Below are positions 33,243 to 43,410 of a DNA stretch of 64,000 nt, piece after piece. The notes beneath the pieces were generated by a model. It saw nothing but the letters and a program-made list of their open reading frames with translations, was not told where the DNA came from and searched no databases. Source of the DNA: Sipunculus nudus. Taxonomy: Eukaryota > Annelida > Sipuncula > Golfingiida > Sipunculidae. Each line of letters starts with the position of its first letter. The first letter of the stretch is position 1. The stretch spans positions 31,280,956-31,344,955 of the forward strand of contig CM049318.1 of NCBI GenBank assembly GCA_026874595.1, given 5' to 3'. The position numbers were made by a program, and so were the translations under genes.

Positions 33243-34103
33243 ATGGCCCATATCCGGTCTGAGGTGTATGCGAACAACGAAGCTGTAATGAGGTACATGG
33301 GACGTCAGATACCCACACTGGCTCAGAAAATCCACACGAAGGTGACATCCCCCCTTTGGAATATAATGTTGCAGCTCGGTTTCCTTGATCGTACGATGTT
33401 TGAAAACATCATGCAAGAAAAACGTGCCAAAGTACGCGGCGTCATGCTGCTTAGTCATCTGGCAGGGCGGTTCCCTTTAGAAAAAATGGACGAGGCCATG
33501 AAGCTATTTTGCAAAACCGGTGAATCGCAGGTGTATTATTTTTTTTGGAACGTGGTCATGCGACACGCCATACAGAGCCTGCCGCGGGCGCCGACTGCGG
33601 ATCATAAGATGAATAAAACGGTACAAGATCCTGCTTACAGTAAACAACTGTCTCGGCTGGAGGCATTCTTTCATTCCCGACGGTACACATGTCCAGGAGC
33701 ATCCACAGGCGGCGAGAAAGACCTTGGTGTCCTCATGGCTGAATATATACGTCCCCTGTTTATTCGGGATGACATCCTGTGCATGGACGAGTCCTGTGTC
33801 GTTACGCGTTTGTGTGTAGACTTGCATATAATGAACCAGTTTCAAAGGGATAAACTGTTTCTCATCACCGGATTAGCGTTTAAAAGGCGCTTGACTTTTT
33901 TGACTTACCTTGAAAAACTTCCGCTGTGGTACTGGAACAAACTGGCGGTTATCTTTCGCGAGGCAGGATACGGACAGATAGGTGGAACAAACGAACGTGG
34001 TCTCAGTTTGTCAGGCGTGCAGGTCTTGTTTCCCGATTACATCACATTCCTGCAGAGTAACCGGAAAAAAATAACCCGTACGTTGTTATCTGAACAATCG
34101 TGA
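33243..34103 (+). CDS. CARD-like helical protein
   Basis: A 286-aa protein whose ATG directly follows the acceptor (CTGTTCTGTCACAG, ending at 33242). It uses the leader of the preceding gene family although the protein is unrelated. Residues about 15-105 have the CARD-like pattern: 'PLWNIMLQLGFLD', a central 'RGVMLLSHLAGRFPLEKMDEAMKLF', then a G..QVYYFF helix. A second, weaker copy lies around 165-260 ('LFLITGLAFKRRLTFLTYL', 'LAVIFREAGY'). It would be another member of the death-fold set; the call is a pattern match and needs a profile search. AATAAA follows at 34121. Confidence 0.6.
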   Translation: MAHIRSEVYANNEAVMRYMGRQIPTLAQKIHTKVTSPLWNIMLQLGFLDRTMFENIMQEKRAKVRGVMLLSHLAGRFPLEKMDEAMKLFCKTGESQVYYFFWNVVMRHAIQSLPRAPTADHKMNKTVQDPAYSKQLSRLEAFFHSRRYTCPGASTGGEKDLGVLMAEYIRPLFIRDDILCMDESCVVTRLCVDLHIMNQFQRDKLFLITGLAFKRRLTFLTYLEKLPLWYWNKLAVIFREAGYGQIGGTNERGLSLSGVQVLFPDYITFLQSNRKKITRTLLSEQS

Positions 34104-34120
34104 CCTTATATGCACATGTG

Positions 34121-34126
34121 AATAAA
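34121..34126 (+). terminator. Polyadenylation signal AATAAA
   Basis: AATAAA 18 bases after the stop of the CARD-like gene. A second copy lies near 34270. Confidence 0.6.
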
Positions 34127-34561
34127 CCTCTGCTTGGAATGTGGGAAATGTTCATATAAACATTCGTAATTGGTTGTTATGATACGTTTCTGCTTGGTGG
34201 AGATAACAGAACATTCATGACCATATATGCACATGTGATTAAACCACTGCTTGGTATGTAATAACCTGAAATAAACGTTTATGGTACATGTTACATATGT
34301 GTCATTCTCGTCTACACGTATACGTGTTAATGAATGTGTGAGACAGTTATCCTCGTGTCACAAAATATGGATTCTGCCACTACCACCACCTCCCCCTCCC
34401 TCCACCCCTTTTGCCCCCTTCCGTTATAACAATCTTGCATTCACCGACTAGTCGCCCGCCTCATATCACACAAACTTTCTCACTGCAATGATGATAAATA
34501 CGATGAAGCGACGTGACGATGTGAACGTGTATCTATTTGTACTGATGATAGGTACTTGTGT

Positions 34562-35110
34562 ATGGGGCTGTGTGACGGACTCCTGTACATGGACGAAGGA
34601 ACCATGGATGCATGTGTCACAAAAGGTCAAGGTCAAAGTAGCAACGATGTATACTGTGATAAATGCAAGTGCTTGCTTCACGTGACATGCGATTGTGACA
34701 GTGATTGTAAAGGCGTGGATGGCCACTGCTGTGACTGTTCATTGGAAACAACATATGACATGAGTGAACGTTTTGAAGACGCTTTCTCGTGTGAACGTTC
34801 TGTTCAGCTATATGATGAACTGGACAAACAGGATGCAATAGCTCCCCTTATGGAGAAGTACCTGCCTGTAAATTGCGGCAACGATGTGGAGACATTTCAT
34901 GATTTCGCAGATTTCGTGTCAAATGCGCCAATGGCGCGCTGGCATTTGATGGAGTCGCTGATGGCGGAATTGCAGATAATATTGCCAGATGTGGATTTTA
35001 CACCGTGGTCAAAGGTCAAACATCGGGTCACATGTTTGTTCACAGACTGGAGGTCAGAGTTGGACATTGAGCGCCCCTTTTACAAGGGAGGGGTGTATCC
35101 GTTGTTATAA
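34562..35110 (+). CDS. Cys-rich N-terminal domain protein
   Basis: A protein of about 182 aa, last gene of the rightward block. Residues about 15-60 are dense in cysteine (YCDKCKCLLHV, CDCDSDC, HCCDC) and could bind two zinc ions in a treble-clef or PHD-like manner, but the spacing does not fit a family I know. The rest is acidic and helical. The start is uncertain: ATG 34562 is the first in frame, and an upstream overlapping frame beginning at ATG 34488 could belong to an earlier exon. Confidence 0.55.
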   Translation: MGLCDGLLYMDEGTMDACVTKGQGQSSNDVYCDKCKCLLHVTCDCDSDCKGVDGHCCDCSLETTYDMSERFEDAFSCERSVQLYDELDKQDAIAPLMEKYLPVNCGNDVETFHDFADFVSNAPMARWHLMESLMAELQIILPDVDFTPWSKVKHRVTCLFTDWRSELDIERPFYKGGVYPLL

Positions 35111-35467
35111 ACGGCACCTGGTTTGCGGGAGAAAGATGAATATGTCGATCCGTTTTTTTTTTTTTTTTGGCTTGGGGAATACACAGCTTACATCAGGCAA
35201 AGTTCAATTAAACGGACATGAATGTGCAGGTGTGTTTGTTGTTTATGATTATGATTGTTACATAACAACTCCTTCTCTCGGCGTCTTCCGTTTCACACTT
35301 GCCCCCCCCCCCCTTTCCCCTCTCCCCCCGTCTTCCCAAATCCGGAACATTGTCGCTGTAAGAAATGTGCGCAGTTGATTGTTATTTTAACATAAACATT
35401 TATAACCTTCTGGTTTCGTCAGCCAGCCGTATGTTCATGTTACGTCATGTGTAAGCACATTGATGTG

Positions 35468-35540
35468 GGTGTTGTGGCTCAATGGATAGAGCACTGGTTT
35501 CCGAAGCCAGGGGTTGTGGGTTCGAATCCCGCCAGCACCT
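35468..35540 (+). tRNA. tRNA-Arg (anticodon CCG)
   Basis: A full cloverleaf can be drawn. The acceptor stem GGTGTTG pairs with CAGCACC, the D arm GCTC/GAGC is regular, the anticodon stem CTGGT/GCCAG encloses a TTCCGAA loop, and the T arm has TTCGAAT. The anticodon CCG reads CGG. There is no intron, and no CCA is encoded, as expected for a eukaryotic nuclear gene. Confidence 0.92.
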
Positions 35541-35763
35541 TCATGATACATTTTTCTCCGTCTGTTTGTCATCTATACAATTTTCTTTGTGTAAGTTTTG
35601 TCTATCACGTCAGTCGTTCGTGTTCATAACAGACAATCCTGTCGGCATTACTTTTTTGTTGCGTTATATCTACTTGGCGTGTCGTGTCTGTTTATATAGC
35701 ACAGTCACCGCCAGATGGCAGTATATACACCCTTGCCGATGTTTTTATTTTTTGTTTGAAAAC

Positions 35764-35862
35764 CATATGTTGGATGTATGTCTTTCACGTATGTTGGATG
35801 TCTGTCTTTAGCGTATGTTGGATGTCTGTCTTTCGCGTATGTTGGATGTCTGTCTTCCTCGT
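35764..35862 (+). repeat. 24-base tandem repeat, four units
   Basis: ATGTTGGATGTCTGTCTTTC recurs at about 35767, 35791, 35815 and 35839, exactly 24 bases apart, with one or two substitutions per unit. It lies directly downstream of tRNA-Arg. Confidence 0.9.
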
Positions 35863-37041
35863 GTTACAATTTTTTTTTTCAAAGGGATAGTGTCGTTCAA
35901 TGTCTGATATTAAGGCCGGGTACGTTTTCATATTTCCTGAGGCTATGTGGACTATAACAACGTACACTGTACACCAGCTTACAAAACGACACATTTACAT
36001 ATAAGCACACACGTATATATCTGCACAAAGGATTGGTAATCTTCTAATATGTCTTCAGGTGATGAGGGCGATCGTAAAACATACCCCAACACACCGCAAG
36101 CAAAGCACATTTTACACATAAACGCACACACATACATCTGCATACACACAGAAACATGAAATGAATAATGAGACATGTTGTCAGGTATACATAAATATAT
36201 TCCGTTCACTTAAACATGTTACATTTATACAGGTTTACATATATCAGATATATTTCATATCATCGATAAACATACATGGCAAGCGTGCAAATGTCATAAA
36301 GGTCATGTGTAGTCACAGCGAATTGTCCCACAATAGACAGAAGCGTGGCCAGCGTGACAGACGACAGCGAATTGTTCCACAATATATATATATATACCTT
36401 TTCGATAAAATGTTGTTTGTACAACGTGCGTGGAAATGGTCACGGGTACAGGTTTATAAGAAAACCCAACAACTCTGCAGGCTTCCAGCGCAGCTTTGGA
36501 TGAATTTTCCGTTGCATATCAGATGTGAACATGAACTGTCGCTCGGGTGTATGATTGTGTTTTTTTGTACCAGGTGCCCGTACACGCTCCAGCCTCACTC
36601 TCAGGCATTTGTCAATCCGGCAAGGTGACTGTATACGCTCCAGTCTCACTTTAAGGCATTTATCAATTCGGCCGTCTAACCGAATGCATACTTTCAGCCC
36701 CTCTCTTCGTGTTGACATGTAGCACCTGCATATCGCTTTTGGGTTCATCTGGAACATAAGCAAATGATAATGTAAAAGTACACTTGTATAAGAAGAAGAA
36801 CAAAACCTGTGAGGGGGGGGAGCGGCAGCAAATCATGCAAACATGTGAAACATTGCCAGATGCTCGGATGGAATGTCCCATTTGACCCTGAAATAAATAA
36901 ACACATATGTATAACGACACAACACTATCATATTACAACATATATATATTGTTTATATATATATATTTATATATATTTATATATATATATCAATATACAA
37001 CAAGTATATTAACACCAACACACATACAGACAGATGGACGG

Positions 37042-39003
37042 TCAAAACATATTTACAAAACGACACGCCACCCACCAGATGTATATCTTCACCACATCAG
37101 TGCGTTTGTTGGGTACCCTGCATGTCGGACAATGGACCTCCTCGCGGGACGTGGAACGGGACGTGGAACGGAACATGTTGTCGCGCAAGCGATTTATAAA
37201 CGCTTGAAAGTCGTTTCTATTTTCATTGTAGGAGAACACCGCCATTATACATCTGTGACAAAACATGTGTCCGCATTTTTTTAGGAAACAGTCCACGGTG
37301 TTCTCCAAACAAATTGGACACCGGAAGCGACTAAGCCTTTCCTGGGCATCCCTTTCATTACTTTGAAGCTGGGCAATCATGGTCTGAGCGTGTGCGAGCT
37401 GCTCCTCCACACTGGAAACGACAACGCCTGGATCTGAAACGTTTGCCGAACCTCTGCAAGTAGAAACTGTCGCCGAACGGATTGATGTGTCAGGTGCTGC
37501 CGAAACTGTTTCCGCATTGCCACCCGTATATGGAGGAAACATCGCTGCTTCGGTGGCGCCCGTCCTGACGTGTCGAAGCTTTAACCTTTTGGGTGCAGGC
37601 AAAATGTTATCAGATCGGGTCTGACCTCCCTGGGTTGATGTATCATGTTCCGATGGAGGCGCAGGGTCCACGGGAGGTCGACGTTCAGAAGTCAATGGAT
37701 CAGAGGCGTCTGTGTCGTCAGCGACATTTTGGGGCGGGTTGGTTGCTGTTATGGAATTCATCAACTGCAATAATTCCCGACCTGCATCAAACGGGCTCTC
37801 AGTACGCGATTGTGACGAGGTCGAAGACGGGGCGGGTGATGACGGCCTTGTGGTATATCGCCTTTTTCTCCTGGGAAAGCGGCCATTCCAATTCATGTCA
37901 GGGTGCAACGCTACGTTGCATTTATGTGAACCGGTGATCCCTGAAACACGACCTGGTTGATTAAAGTCCATCTCTGCCGGCAGGAAATCCCGGAGACACC
38001 TATCGGCATCTGTCTGCCTCGCCACCTGGACGCAAAACCTCAGGAGTAACAGGCGTTTAAATGCTTTCCTCCGTGTTGTCTCCCCAGGGCGATAGATATG
38101 ACCGAGCACGCGTCGGACGTCCTGTTTCTTATAGATGTCTTCGACTTCAGTTTTGCTCAAGGAGGCGTCTATCATACCGTGTTTTTTTAGTAATTTCATT
38201 AAAAGCCTAGTTAAACGTATACTTCCGACCAGGTCGGCCACCAAGCTGTCCCATTGCGTGGCATCAAACAGGGTGTATGCGATCCTGAACTCCGGCTCAT
38301 ACCAAACGTCTTTCTCGATATACGATAAAACAGCCTCACGTACGCGTTGGTATTCACGTTCTTTTGAAACCTCCCACGCATCCAAACCTTCCTCACCCTC
38401 GTCCGCTTGGTCTGCATTTTCCGCCCCTCCTTCTTGCTGCGCATGCGGCTCAGGACGTGTTACGTCATTGTATCCGTCTCCCGGCATGAATTGTTCTTCT
38501 TCACACTGTGAAAACCGCATGATGTGTTCATCGTCATCAGACACCAACACGATCGGGTAGTAACGGTGCGGGACCACATTGTTGAAACAGTCTTGTAATA
38601 TGCCGATTTCAAATACCTCGCTTAACAGGGCACATGCGTCGGACATGCCTCTTTGGAAGAGCCTGTGGTATAGCTCCAATATGTTTACATTGAACAAAGA
38701 ACAGTTCACGTATAAAGCAGTGGTAATGGAGCGCGCTTCCGATTTTCCACTTTCCCTATACGACTGCACGTACTTGAGGTCATCCCTGTGTGGCAGCAGC
38801 GTAGGCAGATCTATCAGATTGACGTCTGTGGCTAAAGCGAGGAGATCAACACGGAGGCTCAGAGCATCTTCAACCTCCATGTAGTTCAGAAACAAGCCTC
38901 TGATGCTTAACGCTTCCGACTCGTTCCGCTGGCGTTCGGTGCCGATGTATATAACGTCCTCCTCTTCTATGGACGAACTGTCGGAATGTTCAGTCTGTTC
39001 CAT
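37042..39003 (-). CDS. Large RING-finger protein, 653 aa
   Basis: A leftward protein from ATG 39003. An acceptor (CCTTATCATTTCAG) lies four bases upstream of the ATG, so the leader is spliced. The N-terminal about 330 residues are helical and acidic. Residues about 390-510 are Ser/Thr/Pro-rich and probably disordered. A coiled coil (about 525-560) precedes a RING at about 562-629 (CPIC, CGHMFCHRC, CPTC). The gap before the last zinc pair is long (about 39 residues) but within RING limits. The coiled-coil-RING end suggests a multimeric ubiquitin ligase. The N-terminus may contain further death-fold-like helices, but this is weak. Confidence 0.78.
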   Translation of the reverse strand: MEQTEHSDSSSIEEEDVIYIGTERQRNESEALSIRGLFLNYMEVEDALSLRVDLLALATDVNLIDLPTLLPHRDDLKYVQSYRESGKSEARSITTALYVNCSLFNVNILELYHRLFQRGMSDACALLSEVFEIGILQDCFNNVVPHRYYPIVLVSDDDEHIMRFSQCEEEQFMPGDGYNDVTRPEPHAQQEGGAENADQADEGEEGLDAWEVSKEREYQRVREAVLSYIEKDVWYEPEFRIAYTLFDATQWDSLVADLVGSIRLTRLLMKLLKKHGMIDASLSKTEVEDIYKKQDVRRVLGHIYRPGETTRRKAFKRLLLLRFCVQVARQTDADRCLRDFLPAEMDFNQPGRVSGITGSHKCNVALHPDMNWNGRFPRRKRRYTTRPSSPAPSSTSSQSRTESPFDAGRELLQLMNSITATNPPQNVADDTDASDPLTSERRPPVDPAPPSEHDTSTQGGQTRSDNILPAPKRLKLRHVRTGATEAAMFPPYTGGNAETVSAAPDTSIRSATVSTCRGSANVSDPGVVVSSVEEQLAHAQTMIAQLQSNERDAQERLSRFRCPICLENTVDCFLKKCGHMFCHRCIMAVFSYNENRNDFQAFINRLRDNMFRSTSRSTSREEVHCPTCRVPNKRTDVVKIYIWWVACRFVNMF

Positions 39004-39303
39004 CGCTCTGAAATGATAAGGAAACACACATGAGACTTGTTATGGCAAAAGAAGGGGGGGGGCTACATGGTATGTATGTGTTATGTTGCCTGTAATGACA
39101 TAGCATCATACGTAAACAGAAGAGAACAGATGACAAGTCAATACAATCTAAGATAAAATATAATTACTGTTTCTTTACAACAGAAACACACCGACAGCGC
39201 TGTACGTATCTTAGAACATATATTTTGTACACAAACATGACTACATATCCTGATTAAAAACGTACATGCACTGCAAAAAAAAAACAGCATACCTGAACAT
39301 TTG

Positions 39304-39541
39304 GCGATGGTTTCAGCCGGTGAGGGCGGCGGGGACCATCACTCCGACACTCGTTCTGTGTTCTTTTTGAGAGATGACAAGAAAGCCGGAGCATCTGCCC
39401 GCCCGCCCTCCGGCTCCAGCTTTCTTGTCATCTTTTAGACGTCTTGGATAATTGCTGCTTGCTTGGTGATCTGTGGTGATGGTGAAGAAACCCAAGGGCG
39501 TCTGCCAGCCCGCCGCCGGCCCTTTGGATTCCTTCAGCATC
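39304..39541. ncRNA. Cluster of precursor-microRNA-like hairpins
   Basis: Two long inverted repeats lie 45 bases apart. At 39373-39432, arms of about 20 bases (GATGACAAGAAAGC...) pair with one mismatch around a loop containing TCTGCCCGCCCGCC. At 39478-39541, arms beginning GATGGTGAAG pair with a few mismatches and one bulge around a similar loop with TCTGCCAGCCCGCC. A weaker GATGGT/ACCATC hairpin lies at about 39304-39338. Size (about 60-64 bases), arm length and shared loop fit microRNA precursors or a duplicated structured RNA. The strand is unknown. Confidence 0.5.
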
Positions 39542-40073
39542 AACCACATCCGTACTCGTTCGTTCAATTCAAGGGTTTTCTTTTACCTATTTCTCTGTCA
39601 CGCACAAACACACGGGCCAACGTGTACAGGGTGAGGTCACTCAGGAACTGTATCACAACACATTACAAAGAAACAGATACAGACAGACAATACAAATGTA
39701 TTTATTATGTGCTAACAATATATACATATATTCAAATATATATGTTGTAGTATATTATGTATACAAACGTTTATATGTTTTCACAATAATCTATGTAATA
39801 TCATTATACAATATATACAACTACAGATATAAACAAAACTTCATCTGTACAAATAAGCACAGGAAGTGAAGCAATAGCACTATTTTAAAAATATTGTAAC
39901 ACGCACGTCAGTGCAATCCCCCCCCCCCCTGCCATTCCCATATTTAAAATACAAGTTTCACACTACGCAGTTTCTTCATAATGATATATGTTATATTATT
40001 GCCTGTAGAGGTAACATATACCAAGGGTATATTTACAAACACCATGTATTAAACAATTAAATAATATAAACAA
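39542..40073. other. AT-rich intergenic stretch
   Basis: It holds a 12-C run at 39918-39929, AT-rich microsatellite sequence and the 3' flank of the leftward retropepsin-like gene. No gene is supported. Confidence 0.4.
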
Positions 40074-40559
40074 TTAATCCTTAAAAATAGGAACCACGGC
40101 CGAATTGTGCCTAAACCATTCCTCCCGGCAACTGTTTGTCACTACCGGTGGCTTTGACACCGGTACCTGAGGTTTATCCCCTCGTCTAAACATGAATTGA
40201 CCAAAAAAATCCCTCCCCAGAACACCATTGAATTGATATGGCCAATCCCACGCACAGTATAGGGTTATCGGTTTGCAGAAGACTGAACCCTTAGTGTCCG
40301 TCACCTCTACAGGCAGTAACACTTTTTTGAATACGTTAAAGCACAACCGTCTATGAACCCCCCCGCAATCCCCACAGTTAACTAACAATTTTGCTCTATT
40401 GATTTTGTCAATATCGTCACGGTTCCGCTCTCGTGGAAAAAACGGAACCCTTGCACGATATAGGGTTTCCACGTTGATGATGGATACACTTGCTGACAGA
40501 TCAATGGCGAAATCGCCGCAGTCCTTTCCATCGATCTCTACTTTTAGTGTAGAATACAT
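40074..40559 (-). CDS. Retropepsin-like protein with altered active-site motif
   Basis: A 161-aa leftward protein. Residues about 13-30 (GDFAIDLSASVSIINVETL) match the first strand and active-site turn of retropepsin-like aspartic proteases, where D-T/S-G-A is usual; here the position reads D-L-S-A. Near residue 113 'NGVLGRDFFGQF' matches the second hallmark, the I-I/L-G-R-D-F-L turn. The length suits a single-domain protease that dimerises. The aspartate is kept but the glycine is lost, so catalysis is doubtful. A strong acceptor (GTTTTGATTTGCAG) ends two bases before the ATG. The likely origin, inferred, is a domesticated retroelement protease. Confidence 0.65.
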   Translation of the reverse strand: MYSTLKVEIDGKDCGDFAIDLSASVSIINVETLYRARVPFFPRERNRDDIDKINRAKLLVNCGDCGGVHRRLCFNVFKKVLLPVEVTDTKGSVFCKPITLYCAWDWPYQFNGVLGRDFFGQFMFRRGDKPQVPVSKPPVVTNSCREEWFRHNSAVVPIFKD

Positions 40560-40561
40560 GT

Positions 40562-41110
40562 CTGCAAATCAAAACAAAACCAAACTAGTAATGAGCATAA
40601 CCTACAAACCGACATGATCATCAAAGATACCATGTCAGTTAACAGATGGGTGCATTCGTTGTTTTGTTCAGCGAGACACTTGTACGTACGTATGCATATG
40701 CTTAACAATACTCCCCGAATTATCTGTGTTAGTTGCAGGGGCCAACGCGATAATGCGTTACATAGCTGGAAACACAAAGTGATTTGATCAACTGGTTTAC
40801 TCCATAATAATTCTCGTATGCTTTATAAGACCACATGTCTTCACTGTGGCCCTGTACTGGGACACAGACTAAAATCATGACATTGACTGCCGGCAGCTAG
40901 TACGTTTGTTCATCTGCTCTTCCGTCTTTACATTCGCTCCGTTATCAACAGACATGTAATTCCCTCTTTGACCCCATTTATACTACGACAACAACAAATA
41001 AATATAAAGATAAATGACAAACCGTGCACACTTACCTCAGGGTGTGTCTGCGGTCGGTCTTGTATCTGTGATTTAATCCTATGTAATCTCTGCTCTAAAA
41101 AAAACAGTAC
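40562..41110 (-). promoter_or_regulatory. Spliced leader of the retropepsin-like gene
   Basis: On the minus strand a CTGAG|GTAAGT donor lies at about 41034-41038. Another pyrimidine-rich acceptor (GTTTTTTTTAG) lies near 41100, and the acceptor before the ATG is at 40562-40563. Together they outline a short non-coding exon of about 60 bases flanked by introns. No TATA box was identified. Confidence 0.45.
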
Positions 41111-41250
41111 AAAATGTCTTCAATCAATTGTCCATCGTCACCTTTCCAAATATGGTTATAACACATGTTCATACAGTTGCTGCTCGTACCACATATGGTT
41201 CTTCATTTTACAAAATATATACACGCGGCACCTCCTATTCCAGAAAATGT

Positions 41251-41904
41251 TTATTGTAAAGGGTTAACGCGTAATCTGGCGCGCTTTATCCCCCTTTCAC
41301 CGAAATATTCTTTCGGGGGCCGTCGACATGTCACCCTCCTTCGTGCACTCATACCACCATCTGTATATGCCTCATAAACACCAAACTGCCAAGGTACTGT
41401 TGCACAAACACAGTTCCCCTGTTTGACAAGTCTGTTCACGTCCTTTGATTTGTCGGGCAAGTCTACACGGCACCACAGCTGCTGTATGATCTCGTGAGGC
41501 CGGGTCGGTCCCCAATACCTGGACACGTAAAGGGCACCTCTGTGCACCCAGCAAATCATGTCGGGCCACTCGGATATTGTCTTATATTGTTCGAGGTCGA
41601 CGTCTCGGTGAAACGACGCGTGCAAACGCATATCTCTCGTTATGACCTTGCACTTTGTGCACCTCAGCACGGGAGGCTCCTTGCACATGTCGCGTATGAA
41701 TTCATCGCCGGTGCACTTAGCGTTGCACTTCCTGCAAAATTGAGTCGTCGAAGCTGTTTCTATCAACTCGTCTAATATTATGTCCGGCACGGTCAACCAA
41801 AATATCTGCGGGTTGTACCGCTCGCATAAGTATTCCTTTGTCATTGTGTACAGTGGTTTAGGATTGTACACAGGGTTTATTTTTGTCTTTTCACTCAGCA
41901 TCAT
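41251..41904 (-). CDS. Cys-rich zinc-binding-like protein, paralogue of the 12.1 kb gene
   Basis: A 217-aa leftward protein. The ATG at 41904 (first of two consecutive) is preceded by an acceptor (CGCTCGTTTCAG) four bases upstream. It shares with the 12075-12692 protein the ordered motifs CRKC, 'VLRCTKCKVIT', H..FH, 'EWPDMI' and a YW pair. The C-terminal 40 residues are Arg-rich. The motifs suggest one zinc ribbon; the family is not one I recognise. Confidence 0.7.
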   Translation of the reverse strand: MMLSEKTKINPVYNPKPLYTMTKEYLCERYNPQIFWLTVPDIILDELIETASTTQFCRKCNAKCTGDEFIRDMCKEPPVLRCTKCKVITRDMRLHASFHRDVDLEQYKTISEWPDMICWVHRGALYVSRYWGPTRPHEIIQQLWCRVDLPDKSKDVNRLVKQGNCVCATVPWQFGVYEAYTDGGMSARRRVTCRRPPKEYFGERGIKRARLRVNPLQ

Positions 41905-42600
41905 TGGTCTGAAACGAGCGCAAAATCCACCTTTACTGTCAGCGCAACGCTAACTGTCCAAGCGAAATACATCTCCCCTTGTACTTGGAGAGAGTGTAAA
42001 ATCATTTAAAAAAAAAAAGGAGGGGGGGGGGCAGGACGCAACAAGACCGGAGATGCCTTGCACAAATGATGCATCTGATGCAGGTCCCACCTTATGATAC
42101 ATAAAAAAACCGAAACGCAGTGTTTATCGTATCTGCTGTCTGTTCTGTTATGTACATGGTACGAAAGATTGACATGCACACATATTGCCATGGGACATGC
42201 AGTAACTCCTAGAAACATAATTTGCACCGACTGTTACTGTTACAAGTGTTGTATACCAGTCCCGTCACCGAGGCCCCCCCCCCTCATGACTGTAACATGT
42301 ATTACAACAACAACTGAATACTGGTACATATACAATTACATAAACAATCTAAAGCAACATGGACAAAGCAACATGAACATCAAACATATAATATTGTGCC
42401 TGTAGTACAGGAGCCATGAACGGGTGCTTCTATAGGAACATATGGTACATCCAATGCAGAATCACTGGTACCTAGCCAACATGCTAAACGTATTATCAAT
42501 ATCGAAAAAGACATAATATACATATATATATATATCATATTGAATATACATTCCGGAAACACACTGTGTATCTACCAGATGCAGGTGATGGAGTCTGATA
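41905..42600. other. Intergenic stretch with homopolymer runs
   Basis: It contains a poly-A plus 10-G run (42009-42031), a 10-C run (42274-42283) and AT-rich sequence near 42520. No gene is supported. Confidence 0.45.
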
Positions 42601-42603
42601 GAA

Positions 42604-42700
42604 TGACGTCACAGGCGGAATTATGTATATAAGGAGACGTTTGGCAACAGTGCAATTGGTCTCGTTGGAGACCAAACGGGCTAACGTGAGCAGCAGCAGC
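42604..42700 (+). promoter_or_regulatory. CRE plus TATATAAGG promoter, copy 2
   Basis: TGACGTCA (42604-42611) and TATATAAGG (42626-42634) are followed by GGCAACAGTGCAAT and GTGAGCAGCAGCA, the same order and spacing as at 25133-25230. It points into the hairpin array that starts 135 bases downstream, not into a conventional gene. Confidence 0.7.
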
Positions 42701-42735
42701 ACTGAACGATACCATAACCAGAGCGAAAAACGGAT

Positions 42736-43410
42736 ATGGACTTGGCAATATTTTGTCTGTGTCCTGTACTGGACGCCACATTTAGGTTCGTGGAATATAT
42801 GAGAAGGTTTTTTTACGTAAATCAGTTTCCGTACCTGTACTGGTACGGACGTCTATATAAGGTGATCAAAACAGAGCGCTTTTGTTAGTGAGTGTACGTG
42901 TCCTGTACTGGACGCCACATTGGAGTTCACCATAAACTGGAATTTCGTTTTTCAGATTTACTCGACCAAACATCTTTTGTCGAATCTGTACCTGTACTGG
43001 TACGGACGCTTACAAAACGAGGGGAAAAATGACCGAGCGTTTCCGTCAGACTGTTAGTGTGTGTCCTGTACTGGATGACACATTGGGCCAACGCAGGAAG
43101 CTGGATTATCCTTTTTGGGATTCACCTAACGAGACATTATACGTCGTTTTTCCGTGCCTGTACTGGGACGGACGATTTCAAAGTGGAAAAGCGCTCAGCA
43201 CTTCCGTCTTTCTGTTAGTGTGCGAGTCCTGTACTGGACGCCATCTACAGTTCGCACAAAAAATGGATTATCGTTTTCCGGATTTACACGACAAATACCT
43301 TAAGTGTTTTTGAATCCGTACCTGTACTGGTACGGACGTCTCGGAATTGGAACAGAAAAAGCGGTTGGGTCGGTCCGTTTGTGTGTACCTGTACACTGGG
43401 TAAACCATTT
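42736..43410 (+). ncRNA. Array of nine short inverted repeats sharing a TGTACT loop
   Basis: Two element types alternate. Type A has GTCC-TGTACT-GGAC and type B has CCGTACC-TGTACT-GGTACGG. The hexaloops start at 42765 (A), 42836 (B), 42904 (A), 42993 (B), 43067 (A), 43159 (B), 43230 (A), 43324 (B) and about 43390 (variant). A-plus-B units are about 140-165 bases. Stem changes are mostly conservative while loops are fixed. An isolated type A copy lies at 44761. The same decamer is read in different frames in A and B, so constraint is at nucleotide level. Short frames such as 42736-42888 and 43029-43313 exist but look incidental. Confidence 0.6.

Larger units (their letters stand above)
35111..37041. 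other. Convergent intergenic region
   Basis: This lies between the rightward block ending at 35110 and the leftward RING gene ending at 37042. It contains tRNA-Arg, a 12-C run (35302-35313), a 24-base tandem repeat, a two-fold repeat with ACGCTCCAG(C/T)CTCACT (about 36580 and 36625), an 8-G run at 36813 and AT-rich microsatellites near 36950. The leftward 107-aa frame over the two-fold repeat is not convincing as a gene. Confidence 0.5.

Noticed and set aside
36440-36763. 107-aa leftward frame with a repeated IDKCL.VRLER segment
   Set aside because: The repeat reflects a two-fold DNA repeat. No start context or homology supports it.
43029-43313. 94-aa rightward frame inside the first inverted-repeat array
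   Set aside because: It covers only two array units, has no family resemblance, and the repeated decamer is read in different frames, so the frame is probably a by-product of the repeats.
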